A stretch of 8,379 nucleotides of DNA from an uncultured Bacteroidota bacterium (GTDB taxonomy: Bacteria; Bacteroidota; Bacteroidia; Flavobacteriales; Flavobacteriaceae): assembly GCA_903879875.1 (NCBI GenBank), contig CAIRNC010000240.1, positions 1 through 8,379 on the forward strand, written 5' to 3'. Below, in pieces: positions 1 through 6,585 of this stretch (its first letter is position 1; each line of letters begins with the position of its first letter). The position numbers and the translations under genes were made by a program. The notes under the pieces were generated by a model. That model had not been told where the DNA came from and ran no database searches. It saw only the letters and a program-made list of their open reading frames with translations.

Positions 1-917
1 ATCTGGGTGCGCTCCAAAATCAAGACCAAAAGTGCCACAACCATATTGATAGTAGCGACAACTACCATTACTATTAAAATAACAATGATGTTGAAATCGA
101 AAAGTTTGAGCCATTCAAATATATAGCCGAATTTCTCGACAATAGTTTGCGTATTTAGCGTCGAGCTGGTTTGGGCATACACTTCTTCGCCCTTGGTTTT
201 TATAGCATTAAAATCGTCTATAAAAATTTCGAAAGCCCCGATTTGGTCCGATTGCCAGTGATTGATGTGTTGAATATGGCGAATGTCGCCAAGAATATAA
301 GTGCTGTCAAATTCTTGAAAACCCGAGTTGTAAATGCCTGTGATTTTAAAAACGCGTAAATTCGGCAATTGATTTTCGCCTTCTTTCATGAAAAAAGTAT
401 GAAAAGTGTCACCCACTTTCAGCCCCAATCGATTGGCTAAAAATTGCGAAATCAGCACCTCGGCATTCAGTTCGTTTTTTAAATTCGGTATCCTTCCAGC
501 AATCAAATAGGGTGCAATAGTATTCCACTGATAATCTTTGCCCACGCCTTTAAAAATGATGCCTTCAAATGCAGTAGCGGTTCTGATAATTCCTGCTTTG
601 CTAGCCACAACCTGTATGTGCTTGATGCCTGAAACTTTCTTGAATTTAGGGTAAAAATCTTGATGAATAGAAATAGGTTCTAAGCTCACTTCCGATTGAT
701 TGCTGTCGAAATTAGAGATGATGATGTGTCCGTTAAACGCCGAAACTTTCTCTCTAATTTTAAGTTGTAACCCGATGCCTGTAGCTACTGAAACGAGCAT
801 CATCACCATGCCAATTGCAATTGCCGCTACCGCAATTTTTATAATTGGTGCAGAAATACTACTTTTACGACCTTTAGCCGTAATAAGTCTTTTGGCTATA
901 AAATATTCTAAATTCAA
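1..917 (-). CDS. LolC/LolE-type ABC transporter permease (FtsX/MacB fold), N-terminal part
   Basis: Inner-membrane permease subunit of an ABC transporter of the lipoprotein-releasing (LolCDE-like) or MacB-like class; its ATPase partner is not in the window. The minus frame is open from 917 to the left edge, giving 305 residues of a protein that is usually about 400. Visible parts are an amphipathic N-terminus (LNLEYFIAKRLI), a first membrane helix at about residues 25-50 (IKIAVAAIAIGMVMMLVSVA), a periplasmic MacB-PCD-like domain at about 51-270, and a second helix at about 275-301 followed by ILERTQ. That hydrophobic run ending in LERT is a hallmark of FtsX-family permeases. The start is taken as TTG at 917-915, because an in-frame TAA lies only four codons upstream (929-927) and no ATG or GTG lies between; an ATT at 923-921 is the only other option. 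The next in-frame ATG, at residue 37, would destroy the first helix. The substrate is unknown; LolE-like is the best guess from the N-terminal motif. Confidence 0.85.
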   Translation of the reverse strand, partial: MNLEYFIAKRLITAKGRKSSISAPIIKIAVAAIAIGMVMMLVSVATGIGLQLKIREKVSAFNGHIIISNFDSNQSEVSLEPISIHQDFYPKFKKVSGIKHIQVVASKAGIIRTATAFEGIIFKGVGKDYQWNTIAPYLIAGRIPNLKNELNAEVLISQFLANRLGLKVGDTFHTFFMKEGENQLPNLRVFKITGIYNSGFQEFDSTYILGDIRHIQHINHWQSDQIGAFEIFIDDFNAIKTKGEEVYAQTSSTLNTQTIVEKFGYIFEWLKLFDFNIIVILIVMVVVATINMVVALLVLILERTQ

Positions 918-945
918 TGCAATGTGTTATGGGATTCGCGCGTGT

Positions 946-975
946 CAAAAATACGGTATTAGCGACCAATTGCAA
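946..975 (-). promoter_or_regulatory. Bacteroidota-type promoter for the permease gene
   Basis: On the minus strand the sequence TATTTTTG (953-946) matches the Bacteroidota -7 consensus TAnnTTTG exactly. A TTG (975-973) lies 19 nt upstream, the expected spacing for the -33 element. Transcription would start near 940, leaving a leader of about 20-25 nt before the TTG start at 917. Match and spacing are both seen directly; promoter activity is inferred. Confidence 0.55.
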
Positions 976-1014
976 GGTTTTTTTGAATGATTTAATTTTT
1001 TTCAGACATTTTTT

Positions 1015-2307
1015 ATGACCGACACTACTTTTTTTTCTTCTTATAAACCTTCGTTTGCACTACCGAAAAGCACTTCAATTGCACTATTTCTGCTATTGTC
1101 TATGATTGTTTTTTCTTGTAAAACGGCACAACAAACGGTAGTTTATAGTCCTGTTAAAGAAAAATTGGCTAAACACAAATTAGAAAAACATAAGACAGCC
1201 GTTATTTTAAATGCAAAAAACACGCATTTTAGTACAGGAGCTTCCAATTTTGAAGGGTTTTATCCGTTGTTGAAAAACAAAAAAGTTGGAATCGTGACGA
1301 ACCAAACCGGTATTTTGTTGGACAGTACCCATTTGGTTGATTTTTTAGTTACAAAAAACATTATGATTGCTAAAATATTTGCTCCCGAACACGGTTTTAG
1401 AGGTATAGCAGATGCAGGCGAAACTGTTGTTGACGGAAAAGATACTAAAACCAGTTTGCCAATTATATCCCTTTATGGCGATAATAAAAAACCAAAACCC
1501 GAACAATTAGAAGGGATTGACGTAATGGTTTTTGATTTGCAAGATGTAGGCGTTCGGTTTTATACTTATATTTCCACGTTGCATTATGTAATGGAAGCCT
1601 GTGCCGAAAGTAAAATTCCGTTGGTGATTTTAGATCGACCAAACCCGAATATAAATATCGTGGATGGCCCAATTTTAGAACCCGAATATTCAAGTTTTGT
1701 AGGGATGCACCCTGTTCCTATTTTGCACGGCATGACCATCGGCGAATATGGCGAAATGATAAATTGTGAAGGCTGGTTGAAAAACGGCGTGCAATGCAAC
1801 TTGAAAGTGGTAGCATGTTCGGGTTATAGCAGAGGAATGGGTTACAACCTGCCTGTAAAACCTTCGCCAAACTTGCCCAACGATCAGGCTATAAATCTCT
1901 ATCCGAGTTTGTGTTTGTTTGAAGGAACTAATGTGAGTGTAGGTAGAGGTACCGACAAACAGTTTCAAATATATGGTTCTCCTTTTTTACCAAACATTGA
2001 TTTTTGCTTTATGCCAAAACCCAATCTTGGCGCAAAAGACCCTGTTTATAATGGTAAAGATTGCTATGGCGAAGACCTTTCGCATGTTTTTAAAGTAGAT
2101 CGATTGGAATTGAAATGGTTGATAAAAGCCTATAATGAAACCGAGGATAAAACCAAGTTTTTCAATTCTTTTTTTACAAAATTAGCGGGTACAAAAAAAT
2201 TGCAACAACAAATAGAAGCAGGCTTATCAGCAGCTGAAATTAGAGCCAGTTGGGAAACAGGTTTGATAGAATTTGCGGAAATGCGAATGCAATATTTGAT
2301 TTATTAA
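1015..2307 (+). CDS. namZ: DUF1343 / NamZ-family exo-beta-N-acetylmuramidase, lipoprotein
   Basis: Probable exo-N-acetylmuramidase that removes MurNAc from the non-reducing end of peptidoglycan fragments, as reported for NamZ (YbbC) of Bacillus subtilis and Tannerella forsythia (DUF1343, GH171). The 430-residue protein has a type II signal: hydrophobic SIALFLLLSMIVFSC with lipobox Cys35. A linker follows to about residue 80, then the catalytic region. Family motifs are VGIVTNQTGI (91-100), FAPEHGFRG (122-130, with Glu125 in the position of the proposed catalytic Glu), ADAGETVVDGKDTKT (132-146), VMVFDLQDVGVRFYTY (170-185), ILDRPNPN (205-212), and further on KPSPNLPN and FEGTNVSVGRGTDKQF. The residues after Cys35 (KTAQQ) lack the acidic run of known surface-export signals, so a periplasm-facing anchor is more likely. 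The ATG at 1015 is chosen because the next in-frame ATG (residue 30) would leave too short a signal, though the n-region of about 21 residues is long. It stands alone, divergent from the permease. The gene symbol is by family only. Confidence 0.88.
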   Translation: MTDTTFFSSYKPSFALPKSTSIALFLLLSMIVFSCKTAQQTVVYSPVKEKLAKHKLEKHKTAVILNAKNTHFSTGASNFEGFYPLLKNKKVGIVTNQTGILLDSTHLVDFLVTKNIMIAKIFAPEHGFRGIADAGETVVDGKDTKTSLPIISLYGDNKKPKPEQLEGIDVMVFDLQDVGVRFYTYISTLHYVMEACAESKIPLVILDRPNPNINIVDGPILEPEYSSFVGMHPVPILHGMTIGEYGEMINCEGWLKNGVQCNLKVVACSGYSRGMGYNLPVKPSPNLPNDQAINLYPSLCLFEGTNVSVGRGTDKQFQIYGSPFLPNIDFCFMPKPNLGAKDPVYNGKDCYGEDLSHVFKVDRLELKWLIKAYNETEDKTKFFNSFFTKLAGTKKLQQQIEAGLSAAEIRASWETGLIEFAEMRMQYLIY

Positions 2308-2371
2308 GCGAATAATTACTATAAATATATTTCTGTTTGTTTATTGATTTAAGTAACTGAAAAGAAAACAT

Positions 2372-2379
2372 TATATTTG
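2372..2379 (+). promoter_or_regulatory. Promoter -7 box for the polysaccharide operon
   Basis: TATATTTG is an exact match to TAnnTTTG. It lies 21 nt before the ATG at 2401, so transcription should begin at about 2384-2386 with a short A-rich leader. The -33 element is weak: the nearest TTG (2344-2346) is 25 nt away, longer than usual. The TTG inside this box (2377-2379) is in frame with the downstream gene and can be mistaken for its start codon. Confidence 0.5.
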
Positions 2380-2400
2380 CCCGTTAGTAAACAAAATTTA

Positions 2401-4092
2401 ATGAAAGAAATTAAAAACATTTCGCGCTCTCGAGCGCAAGAATCGTCAGCAGCTATTGAACGATTGTACATTACGATTAGACACTTATTTAATCGTGGGT
2501 TTTATAAACCAATGGGAGTTTCAGGAGAAACTTTACGTGAAGCATTATTGTCTTTGCGACCTGAAATTTACGGCACAATTGCCGAAGAAAAAGTAGAATT
2601 AAGCGGGCTTTTATACGTTATCGAAAGGCTACCAGTGGGCATTGAAGAATGTCGCTATATTAATTTAACTTCAGACGAAGGTTATTCTAAATCGCATTTT
2701 CAAGCGATTGTTCCTCCAAAAAGAAAAAGAAATTGCTATAGAATTGACGAGGAGCAAATGAATGTTGAAATCACTCGTGGTCGTTCGGACATTTATGATA
2801 TTTTGACGCATTTGACTTTTATTTTTATAGAATCCCATAAAATCAAAGACAGAATTCTAATTGATGATGAAGGGAAAGTATCTCGTGATTGGGAAAAATT
2901 AGAACAAGCTGTTTTACAAAATAAAAAACTTACCTTAATTGATAAGGAAAAAGCCATTTCGCATACCGCTAACATTATTGGAAGAACTTTTTCAGAAGTG
3001 TTAAGCATCTATGAAGGATTTGGAACTGCCGATAAACCAGACCGTTTTCTTCATATTATATATTGGTTAGGAAAATTGGCTTTAGACGAAATTTTAGACA
3101 ACAACAAAAGAACGATTACTTTTAGTCCGATATTAAGAGAACGTTTAGGACATCATATTCATGGTGAAATATGGGCAACCAACATCAAAGAAGTGTTGAA
3201 GAAAAACAATTTGTTGGATCGTCCTATTCATATCATCAGTGCCAATATGCACTCTGTAATGAATTCTATTTTTGCAACTCACGTTTTAAAAACCAAATTC
3301 AAGGACAAATCAGATTTCTTTATTTATGAAGAATTAAGCAAATCGGGGGCGCATGAAGTTCGAAATAAAGTTGAAGAATTTGCAAAATTATACGGCATGA
3401 TTTCCTTGCCAGACGAATCGGGAACCAATATTGATGTTCAGATTTTTGATACTGCTAAAATAGATTGGAAAAAATCAGCATTCCCAACGGCAACTTTAGA
3501 CAATAAAAAGCCCGTAATTATCGTTATGGACTATGCTTTTGGCGAACAAGCTTATGAAACAATTGATGAATTGTTGAAACCCTATCAAGAAACAAAAACT
3601 CAAAAAGTTTTGTTGAATGTAGAATCGGTTTCTATTATGGGTAAAGCCGGAATTCTTGAAGGTGGAAAAGGCGATATTATGATACCTTCGGCTCATATTA
3701 ATGAAGGAACAGCTGATAATTATTTCTTTCAAAATGAATTGACCGCCGAAATGCTAGAAGGAAATGATATTGCAGTTTTTTCAGGACCGATGATTACCGT
3801 ATTAGGAACTTCATTACAAAATAAAGATTTGTTGAAATTTTTCCACGAATCGACTTGGGGCGTAATTGGTCTTGAAATGGAAGGCGCTTATTATCAAAAA
3901 GCCATTCAATCTGCATCAAAAATCAGAAAAAGTATTAATCCTGATGTAAAAGTGAGGTATGCTTATTATGCTTCAGATAATCCTTTGGAAACAGGAAGTA
4001 CATTAGCTTCAGGAGGATTAGGAACAACAGGAGTTAAGCCAACTTACTTGATTACAATTAAAATATTAGAACAAATTTTTAACGTTAAATAG
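2401..4092 (+). CDS. Uncharacterised protein with nucleoside-phosphorylase-like C-terminal domain (DUF6909-like)
   Basis: A 563-residue soluble protein with no signal peptide or membrane helix. I recognise it as a Bacteroidota-restricted conserved protein, probably the family named DUF6909 (from memory). The N-terminal half (about 1-250) is mostly helical, with conserved-looking stretches such as GFYKPMGVSGETLREALLSL, PPKRKRNCYR and ITRGRSDIYDILTHL (124-138); I know no function for it. The C-terminal half carries purine nucleoside phosphorylase superfamily signatures in the right order: GKAGILEGGKGDIMIP (414-429, like the GxxGxL...GDIxxP block), GLEMEGAYY (490-498, like the ribose-binding EMEGA motif), and ASDNP (524-528), whose Asp526 would match the catalytic Asp. 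AMP nucleosidase has a similar two-domain layout, but I cannot assign a substrate. The ATG at 2401 is preferred to a TTG at 2377, which lies inside the promoter box. The gene is 10 nt upstream of the Wzz-like gene and leads the operon. Certainty is high that it is a gene, moderate for the fold, and low for any reaction. Confidence 0.8.
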   Translation: MKEIKNISRSRAQESSAAIERLYITIRHLFNRGFYKPMGVSGETLREALLSLRPEIYGTIAEEKVELSGLLYVIERLPVGIEECRYINLTSDEGYSKSHFQAIVPPKRKRNCYRIDEEQMNVEITRGRSDIYDILTHLTFIFIESHKIKDRILIDDEGKVSRDWEKLEQAVLQNKKLTLIDKEKAISHTANIIGRTFSEVLSIYEGFGTADKPDRFLHIIYWLGKLALDEILDNNKRTITFSPILRERLGHHIHGEIWATNIKEVLKKNNLLDRPIHIISANMHSVMNSIFATHVLKTKFKDKSDFFIYEELSKSGAHEVRNKVEEFAKLYGMISLPDESGTNIDVQIFDTAKIDWKKSAFPTATLDNKKPVIIVMDYAFGEQAYETIDELLKPYQETKTQKVLLNVESVSIMGKAGILEGGKGDIMIPSAHINEGTADNYFFQNELTAEMLEGNDIAVFSGPMITVLGTSLQNKDLLKFFHESTWGVIGLEMEGAYYQKAIQSASKIRKSINPDVKVRYAYYASDNPLETGSTLASGGLGTTGVKPTYLITIKILEQIFNVK

Positions 4093-4102
4093 TAAAATAA
4101 TA

Positions 4103-5119
4103 ATGAGTACAGGAACATCAAATAATCTAAACGATCAAGAAATTGATTTATCGGTTATTTCAAAGAAAATTAGTGGTTTTTTCGGAGGAATTAGCACTTC
4201 TATTTTTAAAGGAATTTTATTCGTAAAAAAGCACAGTATTATTTTTATTGCATTGTTTCTTATCGGTGCAGTTGGAGGTTACTTCCTTGATAAAGCTGCC
4301 AAAGTGTATGACCATCAGATAATTGTTTCTCCAAATTTCGGCAGCGTTGATTATTTGTACAATAAAATAGATCTTTTGGATTCTAAAATTAAAGCGGGCG
4401 ACACGCTTTTTTTGAAAAGCATTGGTATTCAAAACCCTAAAAAAATACTTCAAATAGAAGTAGAGCCAATAGTTGACATTTATACGTTTGTAAATGACAA
4501 GACCAATACGGTTAACAATGCTCAAAACTCTCAGAACTTTGAGCTGGTAAAATTGTTGTCAGAAGATGGGGATATTAAAAAAGTGGTTAAAGATAATTTG
4601 ACTAGTAAAAATTATGCACATCATAACATTCATATTACCACAGATGGTCTTACAAATGATAAAAGCACAATTGAGCCAATTCTTAATTATTTGAATCAAA
4701 ACGACTATTTAGAAACGCTTCAAAACGCATACGTCAGAAATATCAATGATAAAATAGTTAAAAACGAGGAAATTATCAAACAAATAGATGACTTGTTGAA
4801 TGAGTTTTCAAGTAATACAAATGACAATCAAAAAAGCGATAAGTTAGTCTATTATAATGAAAACACGCAGTTGAATGAAATTATTCAGACCAAAAACAAT
4901 TTGGTTGGGGAATTAGGAAATCAACGAATGGATTTGATAAATTTAGACAAAGTGATTAAAACCAATAGTAGCGTTCTCAATGTTAGAAATACAAAAGGAC
5001 TAAATAATAAGTTGAAACTTATTTTACCAATAGTATTGATAGGTCTTTTCATTTTCATTCGTTTTTTCTTAGCATTTTACAAAAAACAATCGCTTAAAGC
5101 CGCACAAAATATCGCATAA
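4103..5119 (+). CDS. Wzz-like polysaccharide chain-length determinant protein
   Basis: Probable polysaccharide co-polymerase that sets O-antigen or capsule chain length by acting on a Wzy polymerase at the inner membrane. The 338-residue protein has the Wzz layout: a cytoplasmic N-terminus of about 44 residues (IDLSVISKKISGFFGG), TM1 at about 45-62 (SIIFIALFLIGAVGGYFL), a large periplasmic part with coiled-coil-like heptads at about 210-285 (NDKIVKNEEIIKQIDDLL onward), and TM2 at about 305-325 (LILPIVLIGLFIFIRFFLAF) with a short basic tail. It lacks the proline-rich motif that precedes TM2 in enterobacterial Wzz and has no tyrosine-kinase domain, so it is a divergent form typical of flavobacteria. 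It starts 10 nt after the preceding stop and ends 10 nt before rmlA, so cotranscription is very likely. Assignment rests on topology and context more than on sequence motifs. Confidence 0.75.
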   Translation: MSTGTSNNLNDQEIDLSVISKKISGFFGGISTSIFKGILFVKKHSIIFIALFLIGAVGGYFLDKAAKVYDHQIIVSPNFGSVDYLYNKIDLLDSKIKAGDTLFLKSIGIQNPKKILQIEVEPIVDIYTFVNDKTNTVNNAQNSQNFELVKLLSEDGDIKKVVKDNLTSKNYAHHNIHITTDGLTNDKSTIEPILNYLNQNDYLETLQNAYVRNINDKIVKNEEIIKQIDDLLNEFSSNTNDNQKSDKLVYYNENTQLNEIIQTKNNLVGELGNQRMDLINLDKVIKTNSSVLNVRNTKGLNNKLKLILPIVLIGLFIFIRFFLAFYKKQSLKAAQNIA

Positions 5120-5129
5120 TTTATTTTAT

Positions 5130-5993
5130 ATGAAAGGAATAATTTTAGCAGGAGGTTCAGGCACAAGGTTGCATCCGTTGACTTTGGCAGTAAGCAAACA
5201 ACTAATGCCTATTTATGACAAACCGATGATATATTATCCATTGTCATCATTAATGTGGTCAGGAATTAGAGAAATTCTAATAATATCAACACCACATGAT
5301 TTGCCACTTTTCCGACAATTGTTAGGCGATGGTTCCAAATTGGGTTGTCGATTTGAATATGCAGTACAAGAACACCCAAACGGATTGGCAGAAGCATTTA
5401 TTATTGGAAAAGAATTTATTGGAAACGATAAAGTGGCACTGGTTTTAGGAGATAACATATTTTACGGAACAGGTCTTTCGGACTTGTTGCAATCCAACAA
5501 TGATCCTGATGGAGGAATCATTTATGCCTACCATGTCAACGATCCAGAACGCTATGGAGTGGTAGATTTCGATGGGGATGGCAATGTACTTTCGATAGAA
5601 GAAAAACCAATCGCTCCAAAATCTAATTTTGCAGTTCCAGGTATTTATTTTTATGATAATGATGTTGTTGAAATTGCCGCAAATATAAAACCAAGTCACC
5701 GTGGTGAAATTGAAATCACAGACGTTAATAAAGAATATTTACGCAGAGGGAAATTAAAAGTTAGTATTCTCGATAGAGGAACGGCATGGTTCGATACGGG
5801 GACTTTTAATTCTTTGATGCAAGCCTCTCAATTTGTGCAGGTAATTGAAGAACGACAAGGACTTAAAATAGGTTCAATTGAAGAGGCTGCCTATCGAATG
5901 GGATACATTGATAGAGCGCAACTCAAAGCGGTTGCAGAGCCATTGTTGAAAAGCGGTTACGGCAAACAACTGTTCGACATTTCAAACGAATAA
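5130..5993 (+). CDS. rmlA: Glucose-1-phosphate thymidylyltransferase
   Basis: Catalyses dTTP + glucose-1-phosphate -> dTDP-glucose + PPi, the first step of dTDP-L-rhamnose synthesis, in the cytoplasm. The 287-residue length is normal for the short RmlA form. The nucleotidyltransferase signature GGSGTRLHPLT is at residues 8-18, followed by SKQLMPIYDKPMIYYPLS (22-39), YAVQEHPNGLAEAF (77-90, nucleotide and sugar binding), LGDNIFYG (106-113, metal-binding Asp108), IEEKP (156-160), PGIYFYD (170-176), RGEIEITDVN (191-200) and WFDTGT (220-225, second metal-binding Asp222). All key residues are present, so the enzyme should be active. It begins 10 nt after the Wzz-like gene, with an A/T-rich leader, and lies within the same operon. 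The unusually complete motif set makes this the safest assignment in the window. Confidence 0.97.
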   Translation: MKGIILAGGSGTRLHPLTLAVSKQLMPIYDKPMIYYPLSSLMWSGIREILIISTPHDLPLFRQLLGDGSKLGCRFEYAVQEHPNGLAEAFIIGKEFIGNDKVALVLGDNIFYGTGLSDLLQSNNDPDGGIIYAYHVNDPERYGVVDFDGDGNVLSIEEKPIAPKSNFAVPGIYFYDNDVVEIAANIKPSHRGEIEITDVNKEYLRRGKLKVSILDRGTAWFDTGTFNSLMQASQFVQVIEERQGLKIGSIEEAAYRMGYIDRAQLKAVAEPLLKSGYGKQLFDISNE

Positions 5994-6008
5994 AAATAAT
6001 TAAACAAA

Positions 6009-6033
6009 TTCCCCCATGGGGGGTTAGTGGGCT
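6009..6033. repeat. GC-rich palindromic interspersed repeat directly before rmlC
   Basis: A 25-nt G/C-rich block in an AT-rich gap, containing the perfect 12-nt palindrome CCCCCATGGGGG (6011-6022) followed by GGTTAGTGGGCT. Its opposite-strand reading (SPLTPHGG) resembles a short repeat I remember from many Bacteroidota genomes, with cores like CCCCC-TT-GGGGGTTAGGGGG; that link is from memory. It abuts the rmlC ATG at 6034, so it forms the whole immediate leader of that gene and could fold into a hairpin in the mRNA. It carries no transposase and nothing suggests it is itself coding. Confidence 0.6.
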
Positions 6034-6585
6034 ATGAATTTTATACCAACTAAACTCGAAGGATGTTTCATAATAGAACCTAAAGTCATTAAAGATGAAA
6101 GAGGGTATTTTATGGAAAGTTTCAACGAAAATACCTTTCAAAAAGGCACAAACCAAAAAGTACATTTTGTACAAGACAATCAATCTTTTTCTTCCAAAGG
6201 AGTACTTCGTGGATTACATTATCAGACAGGTGAACATGCACAAGCCAAATTGGTTCGCGTTTTACAAGGCGAAGTATTAGACATTGCCGTTGACATTAGA
6301 CCTGAATCCAACACTTTTGGAGAATATGTCGCTGCCGTACTTTCTGGCGAAAATCAAACGCAATTTTTTGTGCCAAGAGGATTTGCTCATGGCTTTTTAG
6401 TGTTGAGCGAAACGGCTACATTTTTTTATAAATGTGATAATTTTTATAACAAAGAAAGTGAAGGAGGAATCATTTTTAATGACCCAACAATTGCTATAGA
6501 CTGGCAATTTCCAACGGTTGATTTATTAATTTCAGATAAAGATCACTATTTGCCCACTATAGAAAACGCCAAAAAAATATGGTAG
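6034..6585 (+). CDS. rmlC: dTDP-4-dehydrorhamnose 3,5-epimerase
   Basis: Epimerises C3 and C5 of dTDP-4-keto-6-deoxy-D-glucose to give dTDP-4-keto-L-rhamnose, the third step of the pathway, as a cytoplasmic cupin dimer. At 183 residues it is the usual length. Motifs are DERGYFMESFNE (21-32), VQDNQSFSSKGVLRGLHYQ (46-64, with the catalytic base His62 after Arg59), the cupin strand QAKLVRVLQGEVLDIAVDIR (70-89), FVPRGFAHGFLVLSE (112-126), FYKCDNFYNKESEGGI (131-146, with Tyr132 as the likely catalytic acid and Glu143), and NDPTIAIDW (149-157). The start is fixed by the sequence: an in-frame TAG lies only three codons upstream (6025-6027) with no alternative start codon between. A GC-rich palindromic repeat occupies the leader. 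The 3' end overlaps rmlD by 7 nt (6579-6585), which suggests translational coupling. Confidence 0.96.
   Translation: MNFIPTKLEGCFIIEPKVIKDERGYFMESFNENTFQKGTNQKVHFVQDNQSFSSKGVLRGLHYQTGEHAQAKLVRVLQGEVLDIAVDIRPESNTFGEYVAAVLSGENQTQFFVPRGFAHGFLVLSETATFFYKCDNFYNKESEGGIIFNDPTIAIDWQFPTVDLLISDKDHYLPTIENAKKIW

Noticed and set aside
171..990. Plus-strand open frames at 171-359 and 700-990
   Set aside because: Both lie inside the well-supported minus-strand permease or its promoter region, and their translations show no family motif or plausible start context.
918..1014. Plus-strand promoter for the NamZ-family gene
   Set aside because: T-runs and a TTTG at 982-985 are present, but no TAnnTTTG box lies at a workable distance from the ATG at 1015, so no promoter is called.
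1463..1968. Minus-strand open frames under the NamZ-family gene
   Set aside because: They are antisense to a gene with strong motif support, and their peptides have no recognisable domain.
5923..6183. Minus-strand 86-residue frame across the rmlA-rmlC junction
   Set aside because: It is antisense to two solid genes; its SPLTPHGG segment is simply the translated GC-rich repeat.
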